This document shows positions 36,913-45,605 of a stretch of 64,000 bases of DNA, one piece after another. Each line of letters opens with the position of its first letter. The first letter of the stretch is position 1. The notes under the pieces were generated by a model. The model made no database searches and was not told the origin of the DNA. It saw nothing but the letters and a program-made list of their open reading frames with translations. Source of the stretch: Suicoccus acidiformans. Its GTDB lineage: Bacteria; Bacillota; Bacilli; Lactobacillales; Aerococcaceae. Made by a program: the position numbers and the translations under genes. The stretch covers positions 1,302,001-1,366,000 of the forward strand of contig NZ_CP023434.1 of the NCBI RefSeq assembly GCF_003546865.1. The letters are read 5' to 3'.

Positions 36913-38133
36913 TTATAAACTTGTAATAACGCTTCGAATTGCGTCGCCACCAAGGATAATTGTCACAATCGATACAATGATGCCCAGAATCATTTGCAGG
37001 CGGCTATTCTTATGCTCGCCCATAATGCGCGCTTGAGACGTTACGTAAACCAAATACACGGATACAACAGGGAGTATAATCCCATTCAAAGCTTGGGCCA
37101 CTTGAATAATGGCCATCGGCCTGATGCCTAATAAATTAATGAAAATCCCGAAGACTACGACAATAATATTCGTCCATCTAAAGCGTTTATCAGAATTGTT
37201 CGCCTCCCAGCCGAAGAGTCCAGCTAAGGTATAAGAAGCCCCCAATGGTGAAGCGATAGCTGATGAAAAGCCAGCGGCTAACAAACCAATGGCCATAAAG
37301 ATACCGGCCCATTCACCGAGAAGTGGTTCCAATTGAATGGAGAGATCGGCCGCAGTTTCGATTTGAACGCCTCGCATGAGGGTTCCAGCTGTAATAAGGA
37401 TGGCTGCGGTAATCAGGCCACCTATCGTAATCGAAAAGCGCGTATCAAAACTCGATAATTCTAACTCATCAATCGTAAAGTTCTCGTGAGCATTCCCCGC
37501 ATGAAGGAAGAAATTATAAGGCACCACAGTCGTTCCGATTAAAGAAATAATCATCAAATTAGCCTTTGCAGGTACTTGGGGAATCAAGCCGCGCCCTATT
37601 TCACCTAAGTCTGGTCGAGCTACAAACATCGTTGTAATAAACACAACCGCCATAATGGCCACTAGAAGCGTCAGGAAATTCTCGATAACCTTCATGGAGC
37701 CGATTGACACCATAATTAATACGAGAATCCCGACAATAAGACCAATGGTCTGCATAGGCAAGTTCACCAGCTGGGCAACCCCTAAACTCGTTCCGGACAA
37801 GTCTCCAGCAATATAAGATAAACTTCCCAGAAGAATCGATCCACCGACAAGATAAGCAGAGAATTTACGCAAACTAGGATTCGTAATACTGCGTAAAATC
37901 GCATTACCCAAACCTGATTGCGTGACAATCCCTAACCGAGCCGCCATCTCTTGGAGAACAATCGTCATAATAATTGCGAAAATAACCGTCCACAGTAAGG
38001 CGTAACCATAATCCGCCCCAGCCCGCGAAGCCATCGAGACCGTTCCCGGTCCAATAAAGGAGGCTGTTACTACAGCCCCTGGACCAACGGCTTTTAATTT
38101 ATCCCACAGGGTATAATTCTTTTTGTTTGCCAT
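36913..38133 (-). CDS. Nramp-superfamily transporter with non-canonical substrate site
   Basis: 406 residues with about eleven helices and the Nramp fold: KAVGPGAVVTASFIGPGTVSMASRAGADYGYALLW for helix 1, QEMAARLGI after helix 2, and VVPYNFFLHAGNA for helix 6. The metal-binding DPGN of helix 1 is GPGT here (Gly28, Thr31 in place of Asp and Asn), and the MPH of helix 6 is VPY (Val204, Tyr206). The residues that select Mn/Fe in true Nramps are thus missing, so metal transport of the classic kind is doubtful. It lies 12 bases behind an arginase-fold hydrolase gene and is almost certainly cotranscribed with it, suggesting that it moves that enzyme's substrate, product or cofactor. Confidence 0.85.
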   Translation of the reverse strand: MANKKNYTLWDKLKAVGPGAVVTASFIGPGTVSMASRAGADYGYALLWTVIFAIIMTIVLQEMAARLGIVTQSGLGNAILRSITNPSLRKFSAYLVGGSILLGSLSYIAGDLSGTSLGVAQLVNLPMQTIGLIVGILVLIMVSIGSMKVIENFLTLLVAIMAVVFITTMFVARPDLGEIGRGLIPQVPAKANLMIISLIGTTVVPYNFFLHAGNAHENFTIDELELSSFDTRFSITIGGLITAAILITAGTLMRGVQIETAADLSIQLEPLLGEWAGIFMAIGLLAAGFSSAIASPLGASYTLAGLFGWEANNSDKRFRWTNIIVVVFGIFINLLGIRPMAIIQVAQALNGIILPVVSVYLVYVTSQARIMGEHKNSRLQMILGIIVSIVTIILGGDAIRSVITSL

Positions 38134-38145
38134 ATTGCTTCTCCA

Positions 38146-39138
38146 TTAACTTTGATTATCTTGCTCTACTTTACGAAGGGTTATCCCCGCAAGCAAATAG
38201 ATAGTCATCCATGCGGCAACGTGGCCCGAAGTATTATGCGGATCTTTACCAGGATATAATTCTACAAAATCCATTGCGCGGACATTAGCTTGTTTGCCGA
38301 CTTCATGAAGCGCCATACCCAATTCGAAGCTAGATAATCCCATCATATCTGGTGGTCCAGCTGGGTTAAAGGCAATGTCTAAGACATCGGAACACACGGT
38401 TACATACACTGCGTCCGTGCCATCACTAGCAATATCAATTGCACGTTGAATACTTTCCTTCCAACCTTCTGTCTTCACTTCTAAACCGGTAATGACCGTA
38501 GCACCTGCATCACGCGCTGTCTTAAGGCCGGCAGGATTGTTACGCGGTCCATGTATTCCGTAATGAACCATATTCTTCGGATCCACATTCGCATCCCCAT
38601 ATAAATTATAGAACGGACTGCATCTCGCATATTTCTCGCCACCGTAATGCTCCATGTTGTCCATATGCGCATCGAAATGAATAACACCAATCTTACCATT
38701 ATATTTTTTAGCAAATTCACTAATCAATGGATAAGAAATAGAGTGGTCGCCACCGAAGAGGACAGGCATTTTGTCATGGTCTAGAATACGCTTAATACCT
38801 TCACGCATGGAGTTGAAAGAAAACTCTTCATCGCCGTTACGCATGGCAAAGTCACCAATATCAGCCCCGACAAAATGATCAAACACATCAATATCAAATT
38901 CAGGCAAATAAGCCCCGTAACGGGTTGACGCTTCACGGATGCGCTTCGGACTTACTTCACAACCGGTAAAGCCGCCGTAAGTATTGACGCCTTCCCACGG
39001 CACACCACCGAAAACAAAGTCGGCTTTAGCAATATCGGCATCTTCCTTAATGACCGGCAAGCCAAGGAAGCTAGGCACCCCACTCATCACTTCAGGAATC
39101 TCACGCTCCGGTACATAGCAAATTGGTTTATTCTCCAT
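38146..39138 (-). CDS. Ureohydrolase (agmatinase/arginase) family protein, atypical metal site
   Basis: 330 residues, complete ureohydrolase fold. FGGDHSISYPLI (Asp131, His132) and HFDAHMDN (Asp156, His158, Asp160) give most metal ligands. The third motif reads VTVCSDVLDIAFNPAGPP, so the first Asp of the usual D-x-D pair is Cys249 while Asp251 and Asp254 are kept. The HGT loop of agmatinases is RCS (172-174). These changes point away from simple agmatinase or arginase; a guanidinium-type substrate remains likely from the fold. Ribosome site AGGAGG precedes ATG at 39138. It is first in an operon with the Nramp-like transporter. Confidence 0.85.
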   Translation of the reverse strand: MENKPICYVPEREIPEVMSGVPSFLGLPVIKEDADIAKADFVFGGVPWEGVNTYGGFTGCEVSPKRIREASTRYGAYLPEFDIDVFDHFVGADIGDFAMRNGDEEFSFNSMREGIKRILDHDKMPVLFGGDHSISYPLISEFAKKYNGKIGVIHFDAHMDNMEHYGGEKYARCSPFYNLYGDANVDPKNMVHYGIHGPRNNPAGLKTARDAGATVITGLEVKTEGWKESIQRAIDIASDGTDAVYVTVCSDVLDIAFNPAGPPDMMGLSSFELGMALHEVGKQANVRAMDFVELYPGKDPHNTSGHVAAWMTIYLLAGITLRKVEQDNQS

Positions 39139-39176
39139 CTTATGTCCTCCTATTCATACACTTTGTACATAAAACC

Positions 39177-39205
39177 ATACTATATAACTTTAGTTAAAAA
39201 ATCAA
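39177..39205 (-). promoter_or_regulatory. Promoter of the ureohydrolase-transporter operon
   Basis: Minus strand TTGATT (39200-39205), 17-base spacer, TAGTAT (39177-39182), about 38 bases before the start. No riboswitch-like structure was recognised in the leader. Confidence 0.6.
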
Positions 39206-39332
39206 GAGTAAATTGAAACTTTATTAAGATACACTTACCTTTATCTAATCTCATCGCAAAACCCTCCCAAGAGACCCCATTCGTCAAATAAATATGCTAT
39301 AGTAACACTACTGAAAGCAAAGGAGCAAAATG

Positions 39333-40100
39333 ATGTGTTTACTAACCTTTAGTTACCAAAGCCACCCGGATTACCCGCTCATTTTCATCGGCAACCGCGA
39401 TGAAAGCTACCGGCGGCCTTCCATTGGTGCCCATTTCTGGTTCGATGCCCCCGACGTGTTGGCCGGGCGCGACTTGGAAGCAGGTGGAACATGGCTGGGT
39501 CTCACTAAGCACGGCCGCTTTATCGCCATTACCAACCAGCCTTTTACCGACCATAAGCCCGTTGAAGTGAAGTCTCGTGGGACAATCTTACAGCGTTTCT
39601 TGACGGAAGATGTGCCAGTCGCTGACTTTACGGATTGGCTGCAAGCTGAGCGTGAGCATTTTGAAGGGTATCACTTATTGTATGGCAGCTTGGCTGACTT
39701 GTATTTCTACGAGAACGTCGCCGACACCGCCTTCCGCTACAGCCCCGGCATTCACTCGATCAGCAACACCCAAGACGACTTGTCCAACTTTCGCATGAGC
39801 CAATCGAGTCAATTACTCGAAGATTTATCGCAAAAAACTTTCACCGTCGATGATCTGTTGGCGCTCTTTCAAGACGAAACGCCGCACCCTAATCCAACGG
39901 ATTACCCCGACGTATTGAGTGCTGAGGTGGTGCAGAATAATTCGGCAATTTTTATTCGTGGGAACGATGATTTTGGCACGGTGGGAACGACTGCTATTGT
40001 AGTAGACCGAGCGGGACATGTTATGTTTAAGGAAGTCCGCTATAACCCGGTGCAAGCGACTGAGTCAGTGACCCATGAATTTACTTTAGAAAGGAAATGA
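39333..40100 (+). CDS. NRDE (TANGO2-like) family protein
   Basis: About 255 residues. MCLLTFSYQSHPDYPLIFIGNRDESYRRPS contains the NRDE signature and the Cys after Met that can become an N-terminal nucleophile, as in Ntn-hydrolase folds. GGTWLGLTKHGRFIAITN and LSNFRMSQSS follow. Members are widely conserved and of unclear function (TANGO2 is linked to heme or lipid handling). Two ATGs stand in tandem; the second gives Met-Cys and is preferred. A hydrolase gene follows 4 bases after the stop. Confidence 0.85.
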   Translation: MCLLTFSYQSHPDYPLIFIGNRDESYRRPSIGAHFWFDAPDVLAGRDLEAGGTWLGLTKHGRFIAITNQPFTDHKPVEVKSRGTILQRFLTEDVPVADFTDWLQAEREHFEGYHLLYGSLADLYFYENVADTAFRYSPGIHSISNTQDDLSNFRMSQSSQLLEDLSQKTFTVDDLLALFQDETPHPNPTDYPDVLSAEVVQNNSAIFIRGNDDFGTVGTTAIVVDRAGHVMFKEVRYNPVQATESVTHEFTLERK

Positions 40101-40104
40101 TACT

Positions 40105-40758
40105 ATGCCAGTGTATCCAGATTTATATGACTGCGTTTATGGCGACCCAGATAAGCGCCCTTTGGTGATGGTGCATGGAAACGGCGAAGACCACACAATC
40201 TTCAACGAAGCTGCGTCCTTACTCAGCGAAGCCTTTACCGTCTACACGCCGGACAGCCCAGGCCACGGCCAGTCTTACCCGGTTGAAGAATACCACTATG
40301 AAAGCATGGCCGAAGCCTATATCCGCTACATCGAACGGCGCGAACTGGAAAAGCCCGTCTTTTACGGCTTCTCTGACGGTGGCATTATCGGCTTATACAT
40401 CGCCATCAAACGCCCGGATTTACTGGGACAATTGATTATCTCAGGCGCCAACACCCGGCCAACCGGCGTTTATCCGCGCACCTATTTTGCAACGCTTGTC
40501 GATTATCTACGTACCGGCAATCCTTTGGCAAAACTAATGCTGATTGAGCCGAACATTAACTACGAAGAATTGCATCGCATTACAGTGCCGACCGTAGTCT
40601 TAGCTGGCGAATACGACTTGATCCGTCCAGCCCATACCCGCAATATTGCCAAGCATATCCCGAATGCGCACCTTGACATTATTCGAGGTGAAGACCACGG
40701 CTCCTACATCATCCATTCAGAGCAAATCGCCTATCTCATCTACAACTACACCCATTAA
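40105..40758 (+). CDS. Alpha/beta hydrolase
   Basis: 217 residues. Oxyanion region VMVHGNGEDHTIF, nucleophile elbow YGFSDGGIIGLYIA, Asp in LAGEYDLIRP and His in GEDHGSYIIHS form a complete catalytic set. No signal peptide. It follows the NRDE gene by 4 bases and is cotranscribed. The substrate is unknown; esterase or C-C hydrolase activity is inferred from fold. Confidence 0.88.
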   Translation: MPVYPDLYDCVYGDPDKRPLVMVHGNGEDHTIFNEAASLLSEAFTVYTPDSPGHGQSYPVEEYHYESMAEAYIRYIERRELEKPVFYGFSDGGIIGLYIAIKRPDLLGQLIISGANTRPTGVYPRTYFATLVDYLRTGNPLAKLMLIEPNINYEELHRITVPTVVLAGEYDLIRPAHTRNIAKHIPNAHLDIIRGEDHGSYIIHSEQIAYLIYNYTH

Positions 40759-40768
40759 GGAGACAGAA

Positions 40769-41004
40769 ATGCAAACATACCTAAAATTCTGGCGCAACAG
40801 CTTCAACTGGACCGCCCCGCCAGCCCCAAGGAACTGATTGTTGCAATACTCGGCCACGTCATCGTCCTTGTCTTGCTGCACATCCTTGGCCTACTCATTC
40901 CCTTCCAATACGAGAACATCGTCCGCGGCATCATCATGTGGGCCCAGCTCATCATGGTCATCCCACTCATCTCCCTCGGTGTCCGCCTATTCCGAGACAA
41001 TTAG
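40769..41004 (+). pseudogene. DUF805 membrane protein, frameshifted and short
   Basis: ATG with AAGGAG upstream reads MQTYLKFWRNSFNWT and then stops early. In the next frame it continues ASPKELIVAILGHVIVLVLLHILGLLIP and ends IPLISLGVRLFRDN. The family begins FW-N-FNW-GR-SRKEYW, so a deletion near ACCGCCCC explains the break. It also lacks part of the usual four-helix core. It is third in the NRDE-hydrolase operon. Confidence 0.65.
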
Positions 41005-41205
41005 CTGGTGCTTTCAGTAGTGGAGCAACTCGTTTAAAGTAAACTGCAACCCTGTTCAAAATGATTGCTATTCAGCGATTGCCAGCGGAACCGTGTGAAA
41101 GTCCGGTTCCGTTATTTCATGAGTAAATTGCTAAATTGTAAGCGGAAGTAGCCTGCCCTTATCTGGAAAGGTGTGGGGTCGGGTAGAAACAGCAGGTAAC
41201 TTGTC

Positions 41206-41363
41206 TTTAATAATACTAGGATTGCGTTCTAGTATTAATAAGCCGTTTTATTAGTACTAGAATCGGTTTCTTGTATTAATAAAGCGGTTTACTAAGACTA
41301 GTTTGCGATTCTTTTATTAGCAAACAGACATGCTAAGACTATTTTCCGCTACTTTTATAATCG
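41206..41363. repeat. Dispersed ACTAGT repeat, four units
   Basis: Four tandem units of about 40 bases, the first two of the TTAATAATACTAG / CTAGTATTAATAA palindrome type and the last two of the GCTAAGACTAGTTTGCGATT type (the last one degenerate). Confidence 0.7.
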
Positions 41364-41631
41364 AAATCAGCCTATCATTACCTCGAAGTAGATGGCAAAA
41401 CAACCGTCACTAAAGATTCTCAGAACACTACCTTACACTAGGCTGTAAAATATTAGGGTGTTTCTGCTTTTCCCCTTGCTATAAATAGGAATACCCTGCT
41501 CATTTGAGCGGGACCTGTAAAAATTAATCAAATTTCTTTACATAAAACGCCCGACCTAAGAAACTTAAGTTGTTATGATGTGTTTAGAGGTTGAGAGATA
41601 CCTCAAATAAGAAAAGAAAGGTGAAAGTGGT

Positions 41632-41706
41632 CATGGAGCAATGGAAACGCAAAAAAAACACCCAAAATGTAAACACAACTTGGTCGCCAAAATCAACCTT
41701 GTGTTA
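41632..41706 (+). CDS. Possible 24-residue small ORF (weak)
   Basis: ATG GAG CAA TGG reads MEQWKRKKNTQNVNTTWSPK and ends shortly after, with a GAAAGGTG element upstream. It may be only a relic of the phage-like region. No homology is recognised. Confidence 0.25.
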
Positions 41707-41776
41707 AAAACTTTTGAGTGGCGCATAGAACGAGCTGGGCAATAGCCCCTTCATCTTATATGACCAAAATACCACA

Positions 41777-41872
41777 ATGAAAAAATTTAAAGCATACAAA
41801 CATAAATTCGATTGGAAGGCTTTTATTGGCTGGATTGTATTTTTCGTACTACTTTGGTTAATGTTTAGATAG
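41777..41872 (+). CDS. Small membrane protein, 31 residues
   Basis: MKKFKAYKHKFDWKAFIGWI followed by VFFVLLWLMFR: a basic N-terminus and one hydrophobic helix. No good ribosome site is seen directly upstream. Its stop is 9 bases before a small HTH relic with AGGAG between them, so the pair may come from a phage or plasmid. Function unknown. Confidence 0.4.
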   Translation: MKKFKAYKHKFDWKAFIGWIVFFVLLWLMFR

Positions 41873-41881
41873 GAGCACACG

Positions 41882-42083
41882 ATGGAAGAAATCAAGAGAA
41901 CCATACAAGAATTATTAGACACTAAGGGCGCTACTGAAATTGCAAGAGCCACGGGATTAAGCTAACAGTCGGTATATAAATATATGCGTAAAAACAATCC
42001 ATCAAAAATAGAAAACATGACTATAGAAACAGCCGAAAAAACTCTATAACTACGCAACAAAAAATGCCCCTGACTCTGAATGA
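41882..42083 (+). pseudogene. Small helix-turn-helix protein, phage-like, degenerate
   Basis: After AGGAG, ATG reads MEEIKRTIQELLDTKGATEI ARATGLS, then an in-frame TAA, then QSVYKYMRKNNPSKIENMTIETAEKL and, after a one-base shift, YNYATKNAPDSE. The layout (ATGLS-x-QSVYKY) is a short Cro/XRE-like HTH. Two lesions. Confidence 0.55.
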
Positions 42084-42143
42084 GCGGGCTATTCGGTTTG
42101 TTAATTACCTTAGTTTTCTAACTTAGATTATTTTCGTTTTCTT

Positions 42144-42180
42144 TTGCTAAGACTAGTTTGCGGTTTTTTTATTAGCAAGC
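42144..42180. repeat. Dispersed ACTAGT repeat, one unit
   Basis: TTGCTAAGACTAGTTTGCGG followed by TTTTTTTATTAGCAA, with the closing arms TTGCTAA / TTAGCAA. Confidence 0.7.
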
Positions 42181-42240
42181 CGCTCTCAGCCTCTGCACTA
42201 TGCCCTCGCCAATCACCAAACACGGTCAAATCAAGTTTTA

Positions 42241-42423
42241 TGACACGGCCTCTGCCGTAGCTTCCCCTTCTTTTCAAAAGAAAATGTGGTTGGTAAGACT
42301 TTACCTGGATCTATACTATCTTCCGGTCATGACTGCAAACCACCTACAAACCCACCCTCATTCAGACATCACGCCTTTCCTGAAAGCGGCCATATTTTGG
42401 CTGTTTATTTTTACAAAGTCCAA
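42241..42423. repeat. Hairpin-headed dispersed segment, copy 1
   Basis: ACACGGC / GCCGTAG hairpin, then about 160 bases including CTACAAACCCACCCTCATTC, CATCACGCCTTTCC and GCCATATTTTGGCTG, all repeated at 46177-46331 with moderate divergence. Confidence 0.65.
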
Positions 42424-42480
42424 ACTAAGTTATTTCATAAATCCTTGAATCGTCCACCCGCTGAATTCAGACCATGCTGA

Positions 42481-42512
42481 AAAATCCCAGACTCTTTGCT
42501 TGAGTCTGGGAC
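42481..42512 (-). terminator. Rho-independent terminator of the ABC transporter operon
   Basis: Minus strand TCCCAGACTC-AAGCAAA-GAGTCTGGGA followed by TTTTT, 20 bases after the binding-protein stop. Confidence 0.9.
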
Positions 42513-42531
42513 GCTTCTTTTTGCTGCTGAA

Positions 42532-43449
42532 CTATTCGTTAGATTCTGTTTCACTTTCTTCTACTTCTGCATCTTCTTCGACACTACTTTCTGCTTCAAC
42601 CACATGTTCTTCAAGCAAGATATCGTCGGCTTGGACGTCTTCGCCGAAGTGTGGTGCAAGTTCTTCGTTATAAAGTTGTACGAAGAAGCCTTCTGCGCCG
42701 AGTTTAGCGATGGTTTCATTTAAGAAGTTGAGTAGGCTTTCGTTTCCTTTTTTGACGGCGGGGTTAATGGTGGAGACTTCTCCGAACTCAGTGATTCCTA
42801 CAACATAATCAGGGTTTTCTTTCACCCATGGGAATAGGTAGGAGTTGTCGTCGGCTAAGGCGATACCACGTCCATCGAGTAAGGCTTGGAATTCTTGATT
42901 CTTGGTTTCATAGCGATCAAGGTTTACCTCAGGGTATTCGCTGGTGAATAGGGCTTCAGCGGTTGTCCCTTTAGCTAGGATTAAGGTTTCTCCTTCTAAT
43001 TGCGCTACATCTGTTACAGGGTTGTCTTTGTGGGAAGCGATACCGATAGCTACTTTCATGTATGGATCTGCAAAGTCAACGACAGCAGCCCGCTCATCTG
43101 TGTAAGTAAAGTTAGCTAGGACAATATCTGCTCGCCCTGATTGCAAGGTTTCGACCCGTTCTTCGCCGTTGACTGCAATTAATTCAAGGGCACCTGGGTC
43201 GCCTAGCAATTCTTCGGCTAGACGTTCCGCTAAGACTACTGAAAAGCCGACGTAATTTCCTTGCTCATCAGTGTAACCATAAGGTGGTAAGTCTCCGAAT
43301 ATGGCTACTCTTAGAACGCCACGTTCTTGGATGGCTTCAACTGAATTATCATCCCCTTGTGCTTGAGCAGTCGCCCCTGGGACGAGTCCTGTGATTAAGG
43401 CAATTAGGACAAAGGCAATTGCAATAATTTTATGAATAAATTTCTTCAT
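42532..43449 (-). CDS. Amino-acid ABC transporter substrate-binding protein
   Basis: About 305 residues. The signal peptide MKKFIHKIIAIAFVLIALITG ends near GATAQA with no lipobox Cys, which is unusual because Gram-positive binding proteins are usually lipoproteins. The SBP_bac_3 core follows: GVLRVAIFGDLPPYGYTDEQG, VETLQSGRADIVLANFTYT and ALADDNSYLFPW. A C-terminal acidic tail of about 25 residues (EEHVVEAESSVEED...) is not part of the family. It is last in a T-box-controlled operon with two permeases and an ATPase. AGGAG lies before ATG at 43449. The ligand is a polar or sulfur amino acid, not fixed by sequence. Confidence 0.88.
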   Translation of the reverse strand: MKKFIHKIIAIAFVLIALITGLVPGATAQAQGDDNSVEAIQERGVLRVAIFGDLPPYGYTDEQGNYVGFSVVLAERLAEELLGDPGALELIAVNGEERVETLQSGRADIVLANFTYTDERAAVVDFADPYMKVAIGIASHKDNPVTDVAQLEGETLILAKGTTAEALFTSEYPEVNLDRYETKNQEFQALLDGRGIALADDNSYLFPWVKENPDYVVGITEFGEVSTINPAVKKGNESLLNFLNETIAKLGAEGFFVQLYNEELAPHFGEDVQADDILLEEHVVEAESSVEEDAEVEESETESNE

Positions 43450-43465
43450 GTTCTCTCCTCTTTCT

Positions 43466-44212
43466 TTAAATCGAACCAAACTCTACTGCGTCAATAAACT
43501 CACGCGCTCTTTGTGTTTCAGGCTTATCAAAAAATTTATCAGTGGCAGCTTCTTCTACAATAACCCCGCGGTCCAGGAAAATGACGCGGTCACTTACTTG
43601 TCGGGCAAAGCCCATTTCATGGGTAACGATAAGCATCGTCGTCTTCTCCTCTGCTAGGTCAAGAATGACTCGCAGAACATCTTGTACCACTTCCGGGTCC
43701 AAGGCGGCTGTAATTTCATCCAACAATAAGACTTTTGGCTGCATGGCAAGGGTGCGAACGATGGCCACCCTCTGTTGTTGGCCACCTGAGAGTTGGCTAG
43801 GCATACGGTCTGCATAACCAGCTAGTCCCACCTTCTCAAGTAAGCGCTCCACCAGTCCACGTACCTCTTCCAATTTGCGCCCTTGCACTTTCACAGGGGC
43901 GACGGTGCAGTTCTCTAGCACTGTTTTGTTAGGGAATAGATCGTAACTTTGGAATACCATGCCAATTTCAGGCCGTAACTTTTGCCATACTTGCTCATTC
44001 GCTTCAACTTTGCGCCCTTGGAAATATATTTCGCCACTTTGAATATCTTCTAATCCATTCAAAATACGGAGCAAAGTAGATTTACCACTGCCGGATGGGC
44101 CAATAATGACCACCACTTCTCCTTCAGCAATTTGCAAACTCACATTATCTAAAATCTTTTGGTTGCCGTAACGCTTGCTTAAATTTCTGGCTTCTAAAAC
44201 CATATCGCTCAA
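43466..44212 (-). CDS. Amino-acid ABC transporter ATP-binding protein (GlnQ-like)
   Basis: 248 residues. Walker A GPSGSGKST, signature LSGGQQQRVAIVRTLAM, Walker B VLLLDEITAALD and VTHEMGFARQVSDRVIFLD are typical of polar amino acid importers. The permease stop overlaps the TTG start at 44212; AAGGAGG lies 9 bases before that TTG, while the ATG three codons in is 18 bases away, so TTG is preferred. It energises the two permeases upstream. Confidence 0.92.
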   Translation of the reverse strand: MSDMVLEARNLSKRYGNQKILDNVSLQIAEGEVVVIIGPSGSGKSTLLRILNGLEDIQSGEIYFQGRKVEANEQVWQKLRPEIGMVFQSYDLFPNKTVLENCTVAPVKVQGRKLEEVRGLVERLLEKVGLAGYADRMPSQLSGGQQQRVAIVRTLAMQPKVLLLDEITAALDPEVVQDVLRVILDLAEEKTTMLIVTHEMGFARQVSDRVIFLDRGVIVEEAATDKFFDKPETQRAREFIDAVEFGSI

Positions 44213-44901
44213 GTGGCACTACCTCCTTTTTGGTACGTATAGCGGCGTTCTAAGTATCTAGCAAAGGCACTCAGTGGGTAACATAAGATAAAGTATAAGA
44301 CCATGATCAGTCCATAGATCCATAAGCTGGCTGTTGGAAATTCTAAAGTGTAATTCTCAATGATTTGTTGACCGATTCGAATCATCTCGTCCACCCCAAT
44401 CATCAGAAGAATACTCGTCGTCTTAATGACCCGCGTCGCCAAATTAACGAGTGGCGGAATGACCCCAGCAATTGCTTGAGGAATCAGAATTTCCCGGTAA
44501 ATCAAGGCGCGATTCATACCCAAGGCGCGGGCAGATTCAATCTGCCGACGAGGTACATTCTCAATACTTGTTCGCACCAAATCTCCCGTCTCCGCTGACA
44601 CCCAAAGCACAAATACCACAATCGAAACTTGTTCATTGCTGAGAAGCACCTCGCTCACTTGCGGCAAGGTATAATAGAACACATAGAGGAGTACCAATAA
44701 AGGTAGAATCCTGACCAATTCCAAATGAATCCGTGCAAGAATATCAATCCGACGATGATTAAGGGTTCGAAGGACGCCAATAACACTTCCTAACGCCACA
44801 CCAATCACTAAAGAGATAGCGGAAATCTCTAAGGCAATCAGTAAACCATCTAGAATACGTCGCAATACATTCACATCAGTTATTAACCTTAAGTCTTCCA
44901 A
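44209..44901 (-). CDS. Amino-acid ABC transporter permease (second)
   Basis: About 230 residues, His/Glu/Gln/Arg opine type. LLIALEISAISLVIGVALGSVIGVLRTL, VRILPLLVLLYVFYYTLP and the EAA loop ESARALGMNRALIYREILIPQAIAGVIPPL are present. A TTG at 44901 lies 7 bases after AAAGGAG; a TTG 6 codons upstream overlaps that site, so 44901 is preferred. It overlaps both neighbours. Confidence 0.9.
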   Translation of the reverse strand: MEDLRLITDVNVLRRILDGLLIALEISAISLVIGVALGSVIGVLRTLNHRRIDILARIHLELVRILPLLVLLYVFYYTLPQVSEVLLSNEQVSIVVFVLWVSAETGDLVRTSIENVPRRQIESARALGMNRALIYREILIPQAIAGVIPPLVNLATRVIKTTSILLMIGVDEMIRIGQQIIENYTLEFPTASLWIYGLIMVLYFILCYPLSAFARYLERRYTYQKGGSAT

Positions 44902-45541
44902 GCCCCCATCTCCTTTCAAGAATATTCAAGACAATAATTACCGGCAGAATCATCAAAATATAGAAAATCCCAAGCACGAATAGATACTCATACGTCCGAT
45001 AATACAAACCAATCAAAGTCCGAGCAGTATTCGTTAAGTCCAAAACCGCAATCCCACTAAAAACTGATGTCTCTTTCAACAGAAAAATCACATTCGCTCC
45101 AACACTCGAAATACTCAGCGGAAGTCCTTGCGGGAAGATAATCTCTCGGGCAATTTGCCAGCGTGAGAAACCTAAAGCTCGCCCGGCTTCTACCTGCCCT
45201 TGTGGCACATTAGCAAAACTTGAGCGAAACGCTTCACTCATATAAGCCGTCCCGAGAAACGCGAGGCCAATAATAGCCACGACATTCTTATCAAGCGTCA
45301 GTCCAATCTTCGGCAAACCATAATATAGAAAGAACAACTGAATTAAAAGCGGCGTATTGCGCGCAAACTCCGTATAGCCCTTCAATATGGGTGTCAACAC
45401 AGGCACTTTAAAGTACAAAGCTACTGCCGACAGAAAGCCTAGCCCAATTGCGATAAGAATTCCAAGCCCACCTAAAGTAAGCGTCGTATAAAATCCTTCC
45501 AGAAACATCGGAAGACTCGCCCGCATGACCTCTAAATCCAT
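44876..45541 (-). CDS. Amino-acid ABC transporter permease (first)
   Basis: 221 residues. GFYTTLTLGGLGILIAIGLGFLSAV, the FARNTPLLIQLFFLYYGLP segment and the EAA loop EAGRALGFSRWQIAREIIFPQGLPL mark the family. It is the first gene of the operon; the T-box terminator ends about 65 bases before its start. It overlaps the second permease by 26 bases. Confidence 0.9.
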   Translation of the reverse strand: MDLEVMRASLPMFLEGFYTTLTLGGLGILIAIGLGFLSAVALYFKVPVLTPILKGYTEFARNTPLLIQLFFLYYGLPKIGLTLDKNVVAIIGLAFLGTAYMSEAFRSSFANVPQGQVEAGRALGFSRWQIAREIIFPQGLPLSISSVGANVIFLLKETSVFSGIAVLDLTNTARTLIGLYYRTYEYLFVLGIFYILMILPVIIVLNILERRWGLGRLKVNN

Positions 45542-45605
45542 CTTCCCCCAACTCCTTTGCCCTAAATACCATTCATTACTTACTCAGACAACATAACAAA
45601 ATCCA

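Larger units (their letters stand above)
41005..42480. other. Repeat- and relic-rich intergenic gap
   Basis: About 1.5 kb without an intact normal-size gene. It holds ACTAGT-type repeats at 41206-41363 and 42144-42180, phage-like remnants at 41634-42083, and a hairpin plus a 180-base segment (42241-42423) that recurs near 46.2 kb. Confidence 0.6.

Noticed and set aside
39139-39332. Guanidine riboswitch ahead of the ureohydrolase operon
   Set aside because: The 190-base leader is AT-rich with a plain promoter; no guanidine aptamer motif was seen.
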